Part shown: positions 28,461 to 38,312 of the stretch, one piece after another
Position numbering within the stretch: position 1 is the stretch's first letter
How the letters are laid out: each line of letters starts with the position of its first letter
The notes under the pieces: model-generated
The model's database searches: none
Told to the model about the DNA's origin: nothing
Seen by the model: only the letters and a program-made list of their open reading frames with translations
NCBI RefSeq assembly: GCF_001575205.1
Contig: NZ_LSRE01000001.1
Span: 124,001 to 188,000 of the forward strand
Length of the DNA: 64,000 nucleotides
DNA from: Tsukamurella pseudospumae
GTDB lineage: Bacteria > Actinomycetota > Actinomycetes > Mycobacteriales > Mycobacteriaceae
Direction of reading: 5' to 3'
Translations under genes and position numbers: made by a program

Positions 28461-29054
28461 CTACTGGTCCTCGTCATCGGTGCCGCTGCCGAACGCCGCG
28501 CCGCGCCGGTAGCCGTTGAGGCGCACGCACATGTGGCCGTCGGCGTCCAACGGCTCGCCGCACAGCGGGCACGCCGGACGGCCCGCCCCGAGCACCTTCT
28601 CCGAACGGTTCGCGAACTCCCGCGCGGCCTTCGGGGTGAGGAACACCCGGACCGCGTCCGGGCCCTCCTCGGCGTCGTCCGCGAGCACCACGGACTCGTC
28701 GAGTTCCTGCTCCGTGATCGCGAGCAGCTCGATCACGACCGCCCGCTCCTCGGAGTCCCAGCCCAGCCCCATGGTGCCCACCCGGAACTCGGGATCGACG
28801 GGCATCACGAGCGGCTGCAGGTCGGAGACGGGCGTGCCCGCAGGCGGCATCTCCATGCCGAAACGGCGCGAGACCTCGTCCAGCAGCGCGGCGATGCGCT
28901 CGGCGAGGACCTCGACCTGCTGCTTCTCGAGCAGTACCGAGACGATCCGCGAGTCGTGTACCGCCTGTAGGTAGAACGCGCGGTCGCCGGGCTGCCCGAC
29001 GGTGCCCGCGACGAACCGGTCGGGCGTCCGGAAAACGTGGACGGAGCGACTCAT
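28461..29054 (-). CDS. DUF3090 family protein
   Basis: 197 residues starting MSRSVHVFRTPDRFVAGTVG, typical of DUF3090. The C-terminal part contains a zinc-ribbon-like pair, CPLCGEP and HMCVRLNGYRRG, and an intervening helical region (LLEKQQVEVLAERIAALL). ATG 29054 overlaps the upstream TGA as ATGA, indicating coupling. Function is not known; strict linkage with the SCO1664 protein and the phosphomutase suggests one pathway, and the mshC proximity is conserved. Confidence 0.9.
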   Translation of the reverse strand: MSRSVHVFRTPDRFVAGTVGQPGDRAFYLQAVHDSRIVSVLLEKQQVEVLAERIAALLDEVSRRFGMEMPPAGTPVSDLQPLVMPVDPEFRVGTMGLGWDSEERAVVIELLAITEQELDESVVLADDAEEGPDAVRVFLTPKAAREFANRSEKVLGAGRPACPLCGEPLDADGHMCVRLNGYRRGAAFGSGTDDEDQ

Positions 29055-29710
29055 GCCTCGCCTCCCACGGTTGCCTCCTCAGCTGGACGTTTCGGCAGCG
29101 CGACGCTACCGGACGAGTTCACGCACTGCACCAGCGGGCGGTTCGGACCGTAGGTGACGATCGACACCGAGGCCGGTGCGACGAAGATGCGCTGGAACTG
29201 GTCGAGGTGCGTGCCCAGCGCGTCGGCGATGACCGCCTTGATGACGTCTCCGTGGCTGCACGCCACCCACACGGCGCCCGGTCCGTACTGCTCGGTGTAC
29301 CGGCGGTCCGCCTCGCGCACCGCCGCGACCGCGCGCGCCTGGACGTCGGCGAGTCCCTCCCCGTCGGGGAAGACGGCGGCCGAGGGCTGCTCCTGGACGG
29401 TCTTCCACAGGGGCTCCTGCAGCAGGTCCTTGATGGCGCGCCCCGTCCAGGCGCCGTAATCGACCTCGACGAGCCGCCCGTCCACCTCCGGCGTGACGCC
29501 GTGCGCGGCGGCGAGCGGCGCGAGGGTCTGCTCGCAGCGCAGGAGCGGCGAGCGAACGGCGGCCACGATGTCGACATCGGCGAGGCGGCCGACGAGATCG
29601 GCGGCCTGCGAGCGGCCCGTCTCGTCCAGCGCCACGCCCTCGCCGCGCCCCGCGAGCACACCGGAGGTGTTCGCGGTCGAGCGGCCGTGGCGGAGCAGGA
29701 TCACGGTCAT
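29051..29710 (-). CDS. MSMEG_4193-family histidine phosphatase (putative phosphomutase)
   Basis: 219 residues. The histidine-phosphatase site is evident: VILLRHGRSTANTSG (phosphohistidine), RSPLLRCEQT and VACSHGDVIKAVI with the second His; Glu in VEVDYGAWTG is the proton donor. ATG 29710; an upstream in-frame extension lacks coding character. It begins the operon with DUF3090 and the SCO1664 gene. The substrate is unknown; in mycobacteria the counterpart is Rv2135c (from memory). Confidence 0.9.
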   Translation of the reverse strand: MTVILLRHGRSTANTSGVLAGRGEGVALDETGRSQAADLVGRLADVDIVAAVRSPLLRCEQTLAPLAAAHGVTPEVDGRLVEVDYGAWTGRAIKDLLQEPLWKTVQEQPSAAVFPDGEGLADVQARAVAAVREADRRYTEQYGPGAVWVACSHGDVIKAVIADALGTHLDQFQRIFVAPASVSIVTYGPNRPLVQCVNSSGSVALPKRPAEEATVGGEA

Positions 29711-29807
29711 GCTCCCGAGTCTATGCGCGGCCGCCACGTACGCTATTTGAAAGTGTTCCGCGCACCGTCGTGCATACCGTGCGATGCGCATCGTCGAAGG
29801 AGGATCG

Positions 29808-31415
29808 ATGACACTTCCCCCGTCCCCGTCGGGCCCGCACGGCCCCTGGTCACCGTCGCGCACGCCCGTCGAACGTCCCCTGCAGGCACCCATCCCGCCG
29901 CTCCGGCCCGGGGAGGCGCCCCGGCTGTACGGGCCGCCCGTCGCTCCGCCGTCCGGCACCGACTTCATGTTCGGCGGATTCTGGCCCGAGAAGGACCTCA
30001 CGCCGCGGCCCGCGCTGCTGGGCGCGGCGGCGGCGATCGGCGTCGTGGCGGCGGTGATCCTGCCGTACCACTACGCGGTGTCGCTGGCGGGACTCATCGT
30101 GGTGGCCGCCCTGCTCCTGGTACCGCTGGGGATCTCGCGGCACCGGGCGTCGCCCTACACCTGGCTGGTCGCCGCGCTCGGCACGGCGCTGGTCTCGCTC
30201 ATGGTGCTGCGCGCGGCGGGCTGGCTGACCGCGCTGATGCTGCTCGTGCTCGTGCCGCTGGCGTTCTCCGCGCTCTCCGCGGGGAGGACGGTCCTCGACC
30301 TGCTCACGGCCGCGGTGACGTGGCCGCTGTCGCTCCTGCGCGCGACGCCGTGGGCGCGGCGCACCGCCGGGACCGTGCGGTCCCTGCCCGTCGGGTGGCC
30401 GGTGGTGCGGACCGCCGCGCTGTGCGTGGTGGCGCTGCTGGTGTTCGGAGCACTGTTCGCCACCGGCGACGCCGTGTTCGGGTCCTGGGTCCAGGCCCTG
30501 ATACCCACGTTCGACGGTGGCTCCGTCGTCCTCCGAGTGCTGGTCGCGGCGGCGATCGGCGCGCTGGCGCTGGGCACGCTGTACACGGCGATCAACCCGC
30601 CGCGCCCCGTGCACGCGCCCGGGATCCCCGCCGGACCGTCGCGGACCGTCCGGCGGTTCGAATGGCTCGCCCCGCTGGGCGTGGTGATCGCGATGTTCGC
30701 CGGCTTCGTCGCAGCCCAAGCCACCACGATGTGGGCCGGGCACGATTACGTGCAGCGCACCGCGGGCGTCACCTACGCCGAGTCGGTGCACAAGGGCTTC
30801 GGCCAACTCACCGTCGCGACGCTCCTGGCGCTCCTCACCGTCGCGTTCGTCTGGTGGGCCGCGCCGCGGGAGTCGAAGTCCGACCTGGCCGCTCTGGCGG
30901 GCGCCCTGGGGTCGTTGTGCGCGCTCGCCCTCGTCGTCGTCGTGTCGGCGCTGTACCGGATGCACGTCTACCAGCAGGCCTACGGCTTCACGACGCTGCG
31001 GCTCGTCGTCGACGCGTTCGAGCTGTGGATGGGGCTGCTCCTGCTGCTCACGATCGCGTGCGTGGCCCTGCGTCGCGTCGGACAACTGCCGCGGGCGGCG
31101 CTGGCGTCGGCCGCGTTCGTGGTGATCGGGCTCGGCTGGATGAACCCCGAGGCCTGGATCGCCGAGCACAACGTCCAACGGTTCGAGGACACCGGCAAGG
31201 TCGACACCGCGTACCTCGCCACCCTCGGCCCCGACGCCCGTGCGGCGATCGCGCGGCTCCCGCTCGATGTCGCGCAGTGCTCGGTGCAGCAGGGTCCACG
31301 GGACGCGTCGTGGATCGAGTGGAACCTCGGGCGCGACCGCGCCCGCGACGTCCACCTGGACAGCAGGCTCTACCAGCAGGAGTGCAACCCGAACCGGGAC
31401 GGGCAGACCCGCTGA
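29808..31415 (+). CDS. DUF4173 (DUF4153-like) polytopic membrane protein
   Basis: 535 residues from ATG 29808, with AAGGAGG at 29798-29804. A Pro-rich cytosolic N-terminus (about 1-75) is followed by some ten hydrophobic segments and a soluble C-terminal tail (about 455-535). The GVTYAESVHKGFGQLTVATLLALL segment (in pieces TYAESVHKGFGQL) is the DUF4173 hallmark. The family is associated with membrane regulators of unknown activity in actinobacteria. It is separated from the phosphomutase gene by a 97-base divergent promoter region and converges on a lipoprotein gene. Confidence 0.8.
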   Translation: MTLPPSPSGPHGPWSPSRTPVERPLQAPIPPLRPGEAPRLYGPPVAPPSGTDFMFGGFWPEKDLTPRPALLGAAAAIGVVAAVILPYHYAVSLAGLIVVAALLLVPLGISRHRASPYTWLVAALGTALVSLMVLRAAGWLTALMLLVLVPLAFSALSAGRTVLDLLTAAVTWPLSLLRATPWARRTAGTVRSLPVGWPVVRTAALCVVALLVFGALFATGDAVFGSWVQALIPTFDGGSVVLRVLVAAAIGALALGTLYTAINPPRPVHAPGIPAGPSRTVRRFEWLAPLGVVIAMFAGFVAAQATTMWAGHDYVQRTAGVTYAESVHKGFGQLTVATLLALLTVAFVWWAAPRESKSDLAALAGALGSLCALALVVVVSALYRMHVYQQAYGFTTLRLVVDAFELWMGLLLLLTIACVALRRVGQLPRAALASAAFVVIGLGWMNPEAWIAEHNVQRFEDTGKVDTAYLATLGPDARAAIARLPLDVAQCSVQQGPRDASWIEWNLGRDRARDVHLDSRLYQQECNPNRDGQTR

Positions 31416-31436
31416 CCCGACCGGGCGGGGACGCGG

Positions 31437-32504
31437 TCAGTGCGTGCGGGCGAACTCGGTGATCGCGGTTCCCGCCTGCGGGGAGAAGGGCAGGTCCGCC
31501 CCGTAGTTCGACGGTGCGCGGCTCGGGTCCTGCTTGAGTACGTGCGAGACGCCGGTGAGGTGGACGTACGTGAGGTCGGCCGCGGTCAGGCCCGTGGCCA
31601 GGTGGTCGACGTCGGCGCAGCTGACCTGGATGTCCGCGTCGCTGCAGGTCAGCAGTACCGGATAACGGGCGGGCAGGGTGCGCGCGAGCTCCGGCGGGTC
31701 AATGCGGTCCAGCTGCTGCAGGAACTGCGCGGTGCTCGCGTTGAACGTGGACTTCAAGGAGGCCGGGAGGTCGGCGGGCACCGTCCCGCCGGCGCGGACC
31801 TGCGCGATCGTCGTGGCCAGGGCGGCGAGCAGCGCGTCACCGTCGGCCTGCGGGACCTGGCCCGCCTTCTCGGCCGTGGTCACCTGGTCGGTGATCTGCC
31901 GGGAGAGCAGGTCGAGGTAGCGGACGCTGAGCGGCTCCAGCATCCCCAGCGCCTTCACGGACGGTCCCGTCGTCGACGTGGCGAGCTGGAGCGCGAACAG
32001 CGCGCCCTCGCTGTGGCCGTACGCGGACAGGCGGTCCCGGTCGACGGACGGCCGGGACGCGAGGAAGGCGAGGGCGTCGCGCGCCTCGGTGGAGAAGACC
32101 TCGGCGTCGATCGCCGCCGGATCCGCGGCGTACTTCCCGATCCCCGTCGCCCCGGAGCCCAGCTTGTCGTACCGCAGACTGGCCGTACCGGCGGCGGAGA
32201 GCTTGTCCGCCACCGACTTCAGGGTGTTCACGGCGCCCGGGAGCAGCCGGGAGTTGCCGTCCCGGTCGGTCGGGCCGCTGCCGGCGATGAGGAGCGCCGC
32301 AGGCACGGGAGCCCCGGACGCCGGGCGGTGGAGCGTGCCGTGGATCGTCACGCCGCCGCTGTCGAACGTGACCTCGTCGTCGACCCACGCCTGCGCCGCC
32401 GACGAGCTGCTCGGCGACGTCGCCGGAGCGCCGGTCGGCGAGCACCCCGCGACGAGGGTCAGGACCGTCGCCGCCGCGATCGCCGCGCATCTACGACCGA
32501 ACAT
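31437..32504 (-). CDS. Alpha/beta-hydrolase lipoprotein
   Basis: 355 residues from ATG 32504 (MFGRRCAAIAAATVLTLVAGC), chosen because GGGGGAGG precedes it; the lipobox is LVAGC. The hydrolase core shows LLIAGSGPTDRDGNSR (oxyanion region), nucleophile motif GHSEGALF, an Asp in LLTCSDADIQVS and His in TGVSHVLKQ, a complete triad. An FrsA/S9-like cell-surface esterase or peptidase is plausible; the substrate is unknown. It lies downstream of the dapA-like gene, 66 bases apart, same strand. Confidence 0.85.
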   Translation of the reverse strand: MFGRRCAAIAAATVLTLVAGCSPTGAPATSPSSSSAAQAWVDDEVTFDSGGVTIHGTLHRPASGAPVPAALLIAGSGPTDRDGNSRLLPGAVNTLKSVADKLSAAGTASLRYDKLGSGATGIGKYAADPAAIDAEVFSTEARDALAFLASRPSVDRDRLSAYGHSEGALFALQLATSTTGPSVKALGMLEPLSVRYLDLLSRQITDQVTTAEKAGQVPQADGDALLAALATTIAQVRAGGTVPADLPASLKSTFNASTAQFLQQLDRIDPPELARTLPARYPVLLTCSDADIQVSCADVDHLATGLTAADLTYVHLTGVSHVLKQDPSRAPSNYGADLPFSPQAGTAITEFARTH

Positions 32505-32570
32505 CGTTACCTCCCCCAACGGACCTGTGATCGTCACCAGCGTAGAACGCGCGGGGGCCGAGCGCGCCGC

Positions 32571-33467
32571 CTACGCGGTCACTGCGGCCCGGGCGAGGGC
32601 TGCCGCCGCGGCCACGGCACCGTCGGACGCGGGCAGCAGCGGCAGGCGTACGGCGGGCGTCGCGATGCGGCCCTGCGCGGCGAGGACGCCCTTGATCACG
32701 GTCGGGTTCGGCTCGGCGAACAGCGCGGTCGCGAGGCCGGCGAGCGCGCCGCCGAGGACCCGGGCCTCCTCGATCCGGTGCTCGCGCCACGCGGCGACCA
32801 GTGCGGCGAACTCCCCCGCCGCGACATTCGCGCCGGCCGAGATCGCGCCGTGCCCGCCCAGCGCGAGGATCGCGCCGACGAACGGGTCATCGCCCGCCAG
32901 CACCGACACGCCGGCGGGCAGCCCCGCTCCGGTCTCGGCGAGGAGGCGCACCGTCGTGTCCGTGACGCCGCCGACGGCGTGCTTGAATCCGGCCACCCCG
33001 TCGAGCTCGGCGAGCCTCAGCAGCGTCTCCAGCGAGAGCGATCGACCCGTGCGCTGCGGGATGTCGTAGACGATCACGGGCACGGGGCTCTCCCCCGCGA
33101 TCCGCCGGTAGTGCTCGACGACGCCCGGCTCGGACGGCCGCGTGTAGTAGGGCACGACGACCAGCGCGAGGTCGGCGCGTGGGTGGACGCCGTGGAGGGC
33201 TTCGACGGTGCCCTCCGTGGCGTTGGTCCCCACGCCGACGGTGAAGACGGCGCGGTGCTCGGCGCAGACCCCGCCGATCAGGTCGACGACGGCCGTCCGC
33301 TCGAGGTCGGTGAGCGTCGCGGGCTCGCCGGTCGTGCCGAGGGCGACGAGGCCGTCGGCCCCGTCGGCGAGGGTGTCGTGCGCGAGGCGCTCGAGCGAAA
33401 CGAGGTCGACGGTGCCGTCCGCCGCGAACGGCGTGACAAGGGGGACGTGGAGGCCGGTGAGCTGCAT
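32571..33467 (-). CDS. DapA-family lyase (4-hydroxy-tetrahydrodipicolinate synthase-like)
   Basis: 298 residues. TIM-barrel features: LGTTGEPATLT (substrate loop), VYDIPQRTG with the catalytic Tyr, and GFKHAVGG with the Schiff-base Lys. These suit either true DapA or a paralogous class I aldolase of the NAL family. It is not next to other lysine genes and is transcribed divergently from a LysR regulator, so a catabolic or secondary role is as likely as lysine synthesis. ATG 33467. Confidence 0.85.
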   Translation of the reverse strand: MQLTGLHVPLVTPFAADGTVDLVSLERLAHDTLADGADGLVALGTTGEPATLTDLERTAVVDLIGGVCAEHRAVFTVGVGTNATEGTVEALHGVHPRADLALVVVPYYTRPSEPGVVEHYRRIAGESPVPVIVYDIPQRTGRSLSLETLLRLAELDGVAGFKHAVGGVTDTTVRLLAETGAGLPAGVSVLAGDDPFVGAILALGGHGAISAGANVAAGEFAALVAAWREHRIEEARVLGGALAGLATALFAEPNPTVIKGVLAAQGRIATPAVRLPLLPASDGAVAAAAALARAAVTA

Positions 33468-33538
33468 GGCTATCAGGTTCCGGCATGCCGAGCGGAAGGT
33501 CCAGCGCGATTCCGCGATGTCGAGCGTAAGGTGAACTG

Positions 33539-34402
33539 ATGCTCGATGTCCATCGTCTGCGCCTGCTCCGCGAGCTCGCCGAGCGCGGCACCATCGCCGC
33601 GGTGGCGCAGGCGCTCGACTACACGCCGTCGGCGGTATCTCAGCAGCTCGCGACCCTGGAGCGCGAGGCCGGGCGGCCGCTGCTGGAGCGCACCGGGCGC
33701 AGCGTGCGGCTCACCGAGGCGGGTCGGGTGCTCGTCGGGCACGCCGACGCGATCCTCGAGCGCCTCGAGCGGGCCCGGGCCGACCTCGACGCCCTGAGCA
33801 CGGAGGTCACCGGGGAACTGCGGATCGGCGCCTTCGGCTCGGCGATGCGCACCGTCGTGACGCCCGCACTCCTGCGCCTGTCCCGCGACCATCCCCTGCT
33901 GCGCGTGCGCGTGACGGAGATCGACCCGGCGACCGCTCCCGAGGAACTGCGGTCCCGGCGACTCGACGTCGCGCTCCTGCAGCGCTACGACTGCCTGCCC
34001 GCGCGCACCGACCCTTCGCTCGACACCGAGCCGCTGTTCGACGAGGCCGTCCACCTGGCCGTCCACCGCGACCGTCCGCGGACGCTGGCCGACTGCGCCG
34101 AGGAGCGTTGGATCTCCGGCACGGTCGGCACGATGTGCGACGAGGCCACCGTCCGGACCTGTGAGAACGCCGGGTTCACGCCGCGGGTGCGGCACCGCAC
34201 GGACGACTTCCCGGCCGTCCTCGCGCTCGTCGCCGCCGGCCAGGGCGTGGCCGTGATCCCCGACCTCGCTGCCGTCGACGTCCCCGCGGACGTGCTGCTC
34301 GAGCCGCTCGAGGTGGTCCGGCACACCGCGCTCGCCTACCGGCGCGGCGCGGCGCGCGACCCGCTCATCGGGGCCGCGCGACGGGCGCTCAGGTCGCGCT
34401 GA
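33539..34402 (+). CDS. LysR-family transcriptional regulator
   Basis: 287 residues. N-terminal winged helix [35 protein letters not shown] (residues 5-42) followed by a linker helix and a substrate-binding domain (about 90-285, [21 protein letters not shown]). It is divergent from the dapA-like gene with a 71-base gap, the standard LysR arrangement, so that gene is the likely target and its substrate or product the effector. The 3' end overlaps uppP on the other strand by 14 bases. Confidence 0.9.
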   Translation: MLDVHRLRLLRELAERGTIAAVAQALDYTPSAVSQQLATLEREAGRPLLERTGRSVRLTEAGRVLVGHADAILERLERARADLDALSTEVTGELRIGAFGSAMRTVVTPALLRLSRDHPLLRVRVTEIDPATAPEELRSRRLDVALLQRYDCLPARTDPSLDTEPLFDEAVHLAVHRDRPRTLADCAEERWISGTVGTMCDEATVRTCENAGFTPRVRHRTDDFPAVLALVAAGQGVAVIPDLAAVDVPADVLLEPLEVVRHTALAYRRGAARDPLIGAARRALRSR

Positions 34403-35240
34403 TCACGCCGCCCCACAGCAGGCCGAGCACGAGCACGCCCACGAGGATCCGGTAGCCGACGAACCAGTTCAGCGAGTGCTTGGCGACGAAGTTGAGCAGC
34501 CAGGCGATCGCGGCGTAGCCGATGACGAAGGCGATCACCGTCGCGACCAGCAACTGCGGGCCCGAGGCGTGCAGCCCCTCCCCGGCGGGCTCGAAGGCGT
34601 CCTTCAGGCTGAACAGGCCGGACGCGGTGACCGCCGGGATCGCGAGCAGGAACGACAGCCGCACGGCCGCCTCGCGCTTGAGCCCGAGGAACAGGCCCGC
34701 GCTCGACGTCGCGCCGGAGCGGGAGACGCCGGGGATCAGCGCCAGGCACTGAGCGAGGCCCATGAGGATGCCGTCGCGGGCGGTGACCTGCTCCAGCGGC
34801 CGCTGCCGGTTCGCGAAGTACTTCGAGCTCACCCACTCCGCCGCGAAGATGACCACCGAGAACACGATGAGCATGGTCGCCACCAGGTACAGGTTGCGCG
34901 CCGCGGTCCGGATCTCGTCCTTGAGCAGATAGCCCAACACGCCGATCGGGATCGTGCCGATGATCACGTACCAGCCGATCCGGTAGTCGACGCCGCGCGC
35001 CGCTTTGTCGAACAGGCCGCGGAACCACGCCACGACGATCCGATAGATGTCCCGGGCGAAGTAGATCAGCACCGCCAGCTCCGTGCCGAGCTGCGTGACC
35101 GCGGTGAACGACGCGCCCGCGTCGTCGCCGAACCAGATCCCCGACACGATCCGCAAATGCCCCGAGGACGAGACGGGGAGGAACTCCGTCAGCCCCTGCA
35201 CCACACCGAGCACGATCGCCTGCAACCACGTCATGTCCAC
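34389..35240 (-). CDS. uppP: Undecaprenyl-diphosphatase
   Basis: 283 residues, about eight membrane helices. The two active-site motifs are intact: [13 protein letters not shown] near residue 18 and [13 protein letters not shown] near residue 170. It recycles the lipid carrier for peptidoglycan and confers bacitracin resistance in other species. Start GTG 35240 or ATG 35234. In M. tuberculosis uppP (Rv2136c) also sits beside lppL and pyrD, supporting synteny. Its end overlaps the LysR gene. Confidence 0.95.
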   Translation of the reverse strand: MDMTWLQAIVLGVVQGLTEFLPVSSSGHLRIVSGIWFGDDAGASFTAVTQLGTELAVLIYFARDIYRIVVAWFRGLFDKAARGVDYRIGWYVIIGTIPIGVLGYLLKDEIRTAARNLYLVATMLIVFSVVIFAAEWVSSKYFANRQRPLEQVTARDGILMGLAQCLALIPGVSRSGATSSAGLFLGLKREAAVRLSFLLAIPAVTASGLFSLKDAFEPAGEGLHASGPQLLVATVIAFVIGYAAIAWLLNFVAKHSLNWFVGYRILVGVLVLGLLWGGVISAT

Positions 35241-35297
35241 CGGGGCAGGCTACCGGGCGGACCGGTGATCGGCCGGGCGCGGTAGCTTCGAGGGATC

Positions 35298-36317
35298 ATG
35301 ACCCGCACATTCGCGTCCCGAATCGCCGCCCTCACCGTCGTCGCCGCGGTCGCCCTGGCCGGGTGCTCGACGACCCCCTCGCGGGAGAGTCGCCCCACGA
35401 TCGTCCCGGCGCAGGCGGCCGTCGCGCCGGAGCCGACGGTGCCGCCCGCCGGCACGGTGACCCCGTCCGGCGCCGGTGAGGGACTGGCCTTCGACGCGAA
35501 GAGCCGGCGGCTCGCGACGCTGGTCGGCAACGACGTGGTGCTGTACACCGTCGACGGCGGGCTCAAGGAGGTCGCACGGATCGACGCCGGAGCAAGGACC
35601 CACCAGGTCGTACCGAGCTGGGGAGAGCAACCCTACGGCGACTTCCTCGTGGCCACGGACAACGGCGTCATGACGATCACCGGCGACAAGGGGTATACGC
35701 AACGCATCGAAGGCGGCGCGCTCACGGTCTCCCTCTACGGCGGCAAGTCCGGGGACGCCGAGAGCGTCTGGGGGCTCGCGGGGACCGCGAAGGGCGACAT
35801 CGTCGTCCTGCGCGTATCGGACCAGCCCCGCCGGATCTCCGGCCCGGTCGAGGCGAGCCGAGTCCTCGCCGACGGCTCCGACGTGGTGGTCGTCGACCGA
35901 CTGCAGTCCTCCATCACCACCGTCGACGTGGCGGGCGGGAAGATCGGCAAGGGACTGCGGGTGGGCCGCGGCGTCACCAACGCGACGATCACGCCGGACG
36001 GCCGGGTCTTCGCCGTGGACACGGGGAAGAACCAGATCATCGGGTACACGGCCGCGCCGCTGATGGAGCGCTTCCTGTACCCGGAGACGGGCTCTCCGTG
36101 GGCCGTCGACTACGACGCGACCGACAAGCTGATGTGGATCACCCGCACCGCGACGAACCAGGTGGTCGGGTACGCGCTCGGCACCGGCATCCCCGAGCAG
36201 CGCAAGCTGTTCCCGACGGTGCGCCAGCCCAACGCGATCGCCGTCGACGCGAAGACGGGGACCTTGTACGTGCAGTCGGCCACCGGCGGCGGCATCCAGG
36301 CGATCCCGACGCGATAG
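35298..36317 (+). CDS. lppL: LppL-like lipoprotein, beta-propeller type
   Basis: 339 residues. Signal peptide with lipobox VALAGCS (Cys near residue 22). The rest is a repetitive all-beta sequence, with ITPDGRVFAVDTGKNQIIGY and ITRTATNQVVGYAL units, like a YncE/SMP-30-type propeller. Position between uppP and DUF5703-pyrD corresponds to Rv2138 lppL (from memory). It probably sits on the outer face of the membrane. It is followed by DUF5703 after ten bases, so cotranscription with pyrD is likely. Confidence 0.85.
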   Translation: MTRTFASRIAALTVVAAVALAGCSTTPSRESRPTIVPAQAAVAPEPTVPPAGTVTPSGAGEGLAFDAKSRRLATLVGNDVVLYTVDGGLKEVARIDAGARTHQVVPSWGEQPYGDFLVATDNGVMTITGDKGYTQRIEGGALTVSLYGGKSGDAESVWGLAGTAKGDIVVLRVSDQPRRISGPVEASRVLADGSDVVVVDRLQSSITTVDVAGGKIGKGLRVGRGVTNATITPDGRVFAVDTGKNQIIGYTAAPLMERFLYPETGSPWAVDYDATDKLMWITRTATNQVVGYALGTGIPEQRKLFPTVRQPNAIAVDAKTGTLYVQSATGGGIQAIPTR

Positions 36318-36327
36318 GGAACGGACA

Positions 36328-36567
36328 TTGACCACCGGCACCCGGAGCGCCCCCGACGAGGACGAGTACGATTTCCTGCCGTTGCGATTGCCGCGGGAGG
36401 TCTCGCGGGTGACCGCGGCGATGCGGCTCGCCATCGAGGCGGAGTTCGGCGGGTGGGAGCTGTCCCGCGTCCGGCTGTACACCGACGGATCTCGGCGGGT
36501 GCTGCTGCGCCGCAAACGCACGAAAACGTCCGGCATGCTGCCGCCGGACGCCACGAAGGGGTTGTGA
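36328..36567 (+). CDS. DUF5703 family protein
   Basis: 79 residues from TTG 36328 (preceded by GGGAACGG). Core [21 protein letters not shown] and [20 protein letters not shown] is the DUF5703 signature, a small protein common in actinobacteria next to pyrD; function unknown. The TGA (36565-36567) overlaps a GTG (36564) in the pyrD frame, so translation is probably coupled. The rare TTG start suggests low expression. Confidence 0.82.
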   Translation: MTTGTRSAPDEDEYDFLPLRLPREVSRVTAAMRLAIEAEFGGWELSRVRLYTDGSRRVLLRRKRTKTSGMLPPDATKGL

Positions 36568-36572
36568 ACGCC

Positions 36573-37655
36573 ATGTCCGCGATGTACCGCGCTCTGCTGA
36601 GGGTGATGTTCCTGATCTCGCCGGAGCGCATCCACCACCTGGTGTTCGGCCTCATCCGCGGGACCACCGCCGTTCCGCCCGTCCGGGCCGCGATCCGACG
36701 GTGCCTCGCGCTCCGCGATCCGATCCTCGAGCAGACGGTGTTCGGGGTCCGCTTCCCCGCGCCCGTCGGCCTCGCCGCGGGTTTCGACAAGAACGCGCGC
36801 GCCGTCAACGGTTGGGGCGCCCTCGGTTTCGGCTTCGCGGAGATCGGCACCGTCACCGCGCACCCGCAGCCCGGCAACCCCACGCCGCGCCTGTTCCGGC
36901 TGCCCGCCGACCACGCGCTGATCAACCGGATGGGCTTCAACAACTACGGCTCGGGCGCCGCCGCGAACGAGCTGCGCAAGCGCGACGCGGGGCCGGCCGC
37001 GGTGCCGATCGGCGCGAACATCGGCAAGACGAAGGTCACGCCGCTCGAGGGGGCCGCCGACGACTACCGGATCAGCGCCATGCTCCTCGGCCCGCTCGCC
37101 GACTTCATCGTGGTCAACGTCTCCTCGCCGAACACCCCCGGCCTGCGCGACCTGCAGGCCACCGAGTCGCTGCGACCCGTGCTGCAGGCCGTCCTCGACA
37201 CCGTCACGGTGCCCGTCCTGGTGAAGATCGCCCCCGACCTCGCCGACGAGGACGTGGACGCGGTCGCCGACCTGGCGGTCGAGCTGGGCCTGGCCGGGAT
37301 CGTGGCGACCAACACGACCATCAGCCGCGACGGCCTGGACACGCCGGCCGGCGAGGTCGAAGCCATCGGCGCGGGCGGGCTGTCGGGCCGCCCCGTCAAG
37401 GCGCGCTCGCTCGAGGTGCTGCGGCGGCTCTCCGCCCGCGTGGATGATCGGCTGGTGCTGATCTCCGTGGGCGGCGTCGAGGACGCGGACGACGTCTACG
37501 CGCGCATCCGCGCCGGTGCCTCGCTGGTGCAGGCCTACACCCAGTTCATCTACGGCGGCCCGCTCTGGACCCGGTCCGTGCACAAGCAGCTCGCCGCGCG
37601 GCTGCGCGCCGACGGCTTCGCGTCGATCTCCGACGCCGTCGGCGTCGATCGCTGA
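36573..37655 (+). CDS. pyrD: Dihydroorotate dehydrogenase (quinone), class 2
   Basis: 360 residues from ATG 36573, 11 bases after AAGGGG; GTG 36564 overlapping the upstream stop is the alternative. Class 2 features: N-terminal membrane-associating helix ([20 protein letters not shown]), [42 protein letters not shown] with the catalytic Ser, and the FMN phosphate site [14 protein letters not shown]. It oxidises dihydroorotate with quinone in pyrimidine synthesis, at the cytoplasmic membrane. A strong hairpin follows. Confidence 0.96.
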   Translation: MSAMYRALLRVMFLISPERIHHLVFGLIRGTTAVPPVRAAIRRCLALRDPILEQTVFGVRFPAPVGLAAGFDKNARAVNGWGALGFGFAEIGTVTAHPQPGNPTPRLFRLPADHALINRMGFNNYGSGAAANELRKRDAGPAAVPIGANIGKTKVTPLEGAADDYRISAMLLGPLADFIVVNVSSPNTPGLRDLQATESLRPVLQAVLDTVTVPVLVKIAPDLADEDVDAVADLAVELGLAGIVATNTTISRDGLDTPAGEVEAIGAGGLSGRPVKARSLEVLRRLSARVDDRLVLISVGGVEDADDVYARIRAGASLVQAYTQFIYGGPLWTRSVHKQLAARLRADGFASISDAVGVDR

Positions 37656-37685
37656 CCCGGTCCGCCGAGCACTTCCACGACCACG

Positions 37686-37724
37686 CGACAGGCCGCGCCC
37701 GGGACTCCCGGGCGCGGCCTGTCG
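37686..37724. terminator. Strong bidirectional hairpin terminator
   Basis: An 18-base-pair perfect stem (arms 37686-37703 and 37707-37724) with a three-base ACT loop, between the convergent ends of pyrD and the PEBP gene. One of the most stable hairpins in the window; no U-tract. Confidence 0.8.
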
Positions 37725-37732
37725 TCGTCGGG

Positions 37733-38269
37733 CTACTGCTGCGCGTAGGTCGCGCTGATCGAGCCGCGCGCGATGGCGGCGCCGAACAGGTTGAAGCCCA
37801 GGTACGCCGGCGTCGCGGTGGCCGGCAGGTCCAGCTTCTCCACGCTCAGGGCGTGCACCACGAAGATGTACCGGTGCGGGCCGTGGCCGGCGGGCGGGGC
37901 GGCGCCCACGTACTGCGGCAGGCTCGCATCGTTGTTCAGCGTGAGCGCGCCCTCGGGAAGGGAGCCCGGCGCACCGTCGCCCGCGCCGGCGGCGAGGGAC
38001 GTGACGGACGCGGGGATGTTCGCGACGGCCCAGTGCCAGAACCCGGAGGCCGTGGGCGCGTCCGGGTCGTAACAGGTCACGGCGTAGGACTTGGTGCCCT
38101 CGGGCGCGCCGCTCCAGGACAGCTGCGGCGAGACGTCCTGCCCGCCCGCGCCCATGATCCCGCTGCGCTGCGCAACGGGCAGCTCGGCACCGTCGGTGAT
38201 GGTCTCGGAGGTGACGGTGAGCTTCGGCAGGGCGGGCAGGCCGGCGTACGGGTCGAACGCAGCGGTCAT
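37733..38269 (-). CDS. PEBP/YbhB family protein
   Basis: 178 residues from ATG 38269 ([17 protein letters not shown]); ATG 38278 is in frame. Phosphatidylethanolamine-binding family signatures are [20 protein letters not shown] and [14 protein letters not shown], forming the anion pocket. Bacterial members have uncertain roles; an Rv2140c counterpart sits in the same place in M. tuberculosis and binds lipid-like ligands (from memory). No signal peptide. It follows the M20 peptidase gene on the same strand. Confidence 0.92.
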   Translation of the reverse strand: MTAAFDPYAGLPALPKLTVTSETITDGAELPVAQRSGIMGAGGQDVSPQLSWSGAPEGTKSYAVTCYDPDAPTASGFWHWAVANIPASVTSLAAGAGDGAPGSLPEGALTLNNDASLPQYVGAAPPAGHGPHRYIFVVHALSVEKLDLPATATPAYLGFNLFGAAIARGSISATYAQQ

Positions 38270-38312
38270 GGTGGGCATCCTCTCGTCGGGTTTCGCGCGG
38301 TACGGTTCCAGG

